Origin: Tenacibaculum dicentrarchi
Lineage (GTDB): Bacteria > Bacteroidota > Bacteroidia > Flavobacteriales > Flavobacteriaceae
Length of the DNA: 64,000 nucleotides
NCBI RefSeq assembly: GCF_900239345.1
Contig: NZ_OESZ01000023.1
Location: 62,001 to 126,000, forward strand
Direction of reading: 5' to 3'
Below, piece after piece: positions 62,973 to 64,000 of this stretch; the first letter of the stretch is position 1; each line of letters opens with the position of its first letter. The position numbers and the translations under genes were made by a program. The notes under the pieces are model-generated. The model made no database searches, had not been told where the DNA came from, and was given only the letters and a program-made list of their open reading frames with translations.

Positions 62973-63596
62973 TTACAATAATTTCAAAAAATCACTCCTA
63001 TTAATTTCACGAGCACCTAAACTTTCTAGGTGTTCGTTATAAACTTGGCAATCTATTAATTTATATCCGCAGTTTTTAGCCAAAAAAATAAAAGCAACTT
63101 TACTCATATTACTCGCTTTACTAAACATACTTTCGCCACAAAAAACACCGTTTTTTAAATCGATACCATACAAACCTGCAACTAAAATATCATCTTGCCA
63201 AACTTCTATTGATTTTGCAATTCCTTTATCGTGTAAATTGATATAAGCATCTTCCATATCATCAGTAATCCAAGTTCCTAACTGGTCATTTCTGTTAATA
63301 TGTCTACAATTAAAAATAACATCATTAAAAGCTTTATTCTCTGTAATTACAAAATTATCTTTTCGCAAAACCTGTTTCATAGATTTTGAAACTTTTACCT
63401 CATCAGGAAATAAAACCATACGCTGTGGTGGCGCATACCAAACAATTGGCTCTCCCTCATTAAACCACGGAAAAATTCCATTTTTATAAGCAAACTCTAA
63501 ACGTTCTGCCGATAAATCGCCGCCAAATGCCAAAACTCCTTCTTCATTTGCAAATTCATGTGGTGGAAATACTATTTCTTCAGGTAACCAAATCAT
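62973..63596 (-). CDS. aat: Leucyl/phenylalanyl-tRNA-protein transferase
   Basis: A 207-residue Aat, of usual length for the family. FPPHEFANEEGVLAFGGDLSA opens the protein, followed by NGIFPWF, IVWYAPPQRMVLFPDE and the catalytic core GVFCGESMFSKASNMSKVAF, then LIDCQVYNEHLESLGAREI. It adds Leu or Phe to proteins with N-terminal Lys or Arg, marking them for ClpAP/ClpS-type degradation. A damaged copy of its 3' end lies at 59923-60051. Confidence 0.96.
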   Translation of the reverse strand: MIWLPEEIVFPPHEFANEEGVLAFGGDLSAERLEFAYKNGIFPWFNEGEPIVWYAPPQRMVLFPDEVKVSKSMKQVLRKDNFVITENKAFNDVIFNCRHINRNDQLGTWITDDMEDAYINLHDKGIAKSIEVWQDDILVAGLYGIDLKNGVFCGESMFSKASNMSKVAFIFLAKNCGYKLIDCQVYNEHLESLGAREINRSDFLKLL

Positions 63597-63629
63597 CTAA
63601 AAAACACTTATAAATATTAATAAACATCA

Positions 63630-63637
63630 CAAATATA
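63630..63637 (-). promoter_or_regulatory. -7 box of aat
   Basis: The complement reads TATATTTG, 33 bases before the aat ATG. A TTG lies 17 bases further upstream, slightly closer than the usual spacing. Confidence 0.5.
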
Positions 63638-63708
63638 ATCACAAAAAAATACATCAATAATTCTTATCAAAATAAAGAGCTATCTAATCAAATCTATATT
63701 ATTTTGCA

Positions 63709-63716
63709 TAATTTTG
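63709..63716 (+). promoter_or_regulatory. -7 box of the oxidoreductase gene at the window edge
   Basis: TAATTTTG, ending 4 bases before the ATG at 63721. If used, the message would be leaderless or start inside the gene, so either the start codon or the box may need review. Confidence 0.35.
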
Positions 63717-63720
63717 CAAA

Positions 63721-64000
63721 ATGGTAAAAGAACTTCAACTACGCGTTAATTTAATAGAAGAAAAGAAAGCTGATATTTTAAAAAAGAAAGCTTCTTTAAA
63801 ATTAGGAATCACTATTTCAGACATAACTACGGTAAAAGTATTACGTAAATCGATTGATGCACGTAAAAAAGACGTGATTTTTAATTATAAAGTAGCTGTT
63901 TATATAAATGAACCTTTACCTGATACACCTGATTATATCTTTAATTATCAAGATGTTTCAAATGCAAAAGAAATTCATATTATTGGGTTTGGCCCTGCGG
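63721..64000 (+). CDS. FAD-dependent oxidoreductase, 5' part (runs off the window)
   Basis: At least 93 codons from ATG 63721: MVKELQLRVNLIEEKKADIL, then GITISDITTVKVLRKSIDARKKDVIFNYKVAVYI, then IHIIGFGPA at the edge. An N-terminal ferredoxin-like domain followed by a GxGPA dinucleotide fold is typical of the large NAD(P)/FAD-dependent dehydrogenases (YhiN/uncharacterised FAD-dependent dehydrogenase group). The rest lies outside the window. Confidence 0.75.
   Translation, partial: MVKELQLRVNLIEEKKADILKKKASLKLGITISDITTVKVLRKSIDARKKDVIFNYKVAVYINEPLPDTPDYIFNYQDVSNAKEIHIIGFGPA

Overview
This window reads as a chromosome segment of a low-GC member of the Bacteroidota, most probably a marine Flavobacteriaceae of the Tenacibaculum/Polaribacter type. 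The evidence is the gene families (DUF3570/DUF4266, YCF48-like lipoproteins, head-GIN protein, PspC-PadR-DUF4870 operon, two-lipoyl PdhC), the absence of Shine-Dalgarno leaders, and the Bacteroidota promoter signature (TTG or TTTG, about 19 bases, then TAnnTTTG) ahead of many genes. I cannot name the species.

Layout. 1-10400 is accessory DNA: an excisionase-like HTH gene, a DUF3987 replication-type protein, and a type I restriction-modification locus on the minus strand (half-size S protein, hsdM, hsdS, hsdR, SprT/YgjP-like protease). It ends in tandem repeats just downstream of a tRNA cluster (Ser-GCT, Pro-TGG, Arg-TCT). A putative structured small RNA runs opposite to the restriction genes at about 9027-9123. 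10789-28000 is mostly core: 7TM-HD phosphodiesterase, thiolase, NlpC/P60 hydrolase, gyrA with a TPR gene, clpC, a TlpA lipoprotein, a pentapeptide-repeat gene broken by one in-frame stop, and a DUF4870-PadR-PspC operon.

29270-30752 is a transposon-like insertion with 13-bp inverted ends and a TAA duplication, carrying a small lipoprotein gene and a wrecked IS1-type transposase. Then come a VanX-type dipeptidase, pdhA-pdhC, a DinB protein and a Crp-type regulator. 36618-43941 is the most interesting block: thioredoxin, ApbE flavin transferase, YCF48-like lipoprotein, DUF4266, DUF3570, a second YCF48-like lipoprotein and a DsbD-type reductase. The DUF3570 protein carries a DxxTGAS sequence resembling the site that ApbE enzymes flavinylate, so the block may build an extracytoplasmic flavin- or thiol-based redox assembly.

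44033-64000 holds aroC, two tandem tRNA-Ser(TGA) units, membrane and secreted proteins, a YgiQ radical SAM enzyme, three secreted hydrolases (M61, a met-zincin, CocE/NonD), a beta-helix protein, and a dgkA-PAP2-phosphoethanolamine transferase operon for envelope lipid remodelling. That operon lies between a full aat gene and a decayed second copy of the 3' end of aat. Dispersed repeats at 31563-31655, 55694-55789 and 55831-56132 link distant parts of the window.
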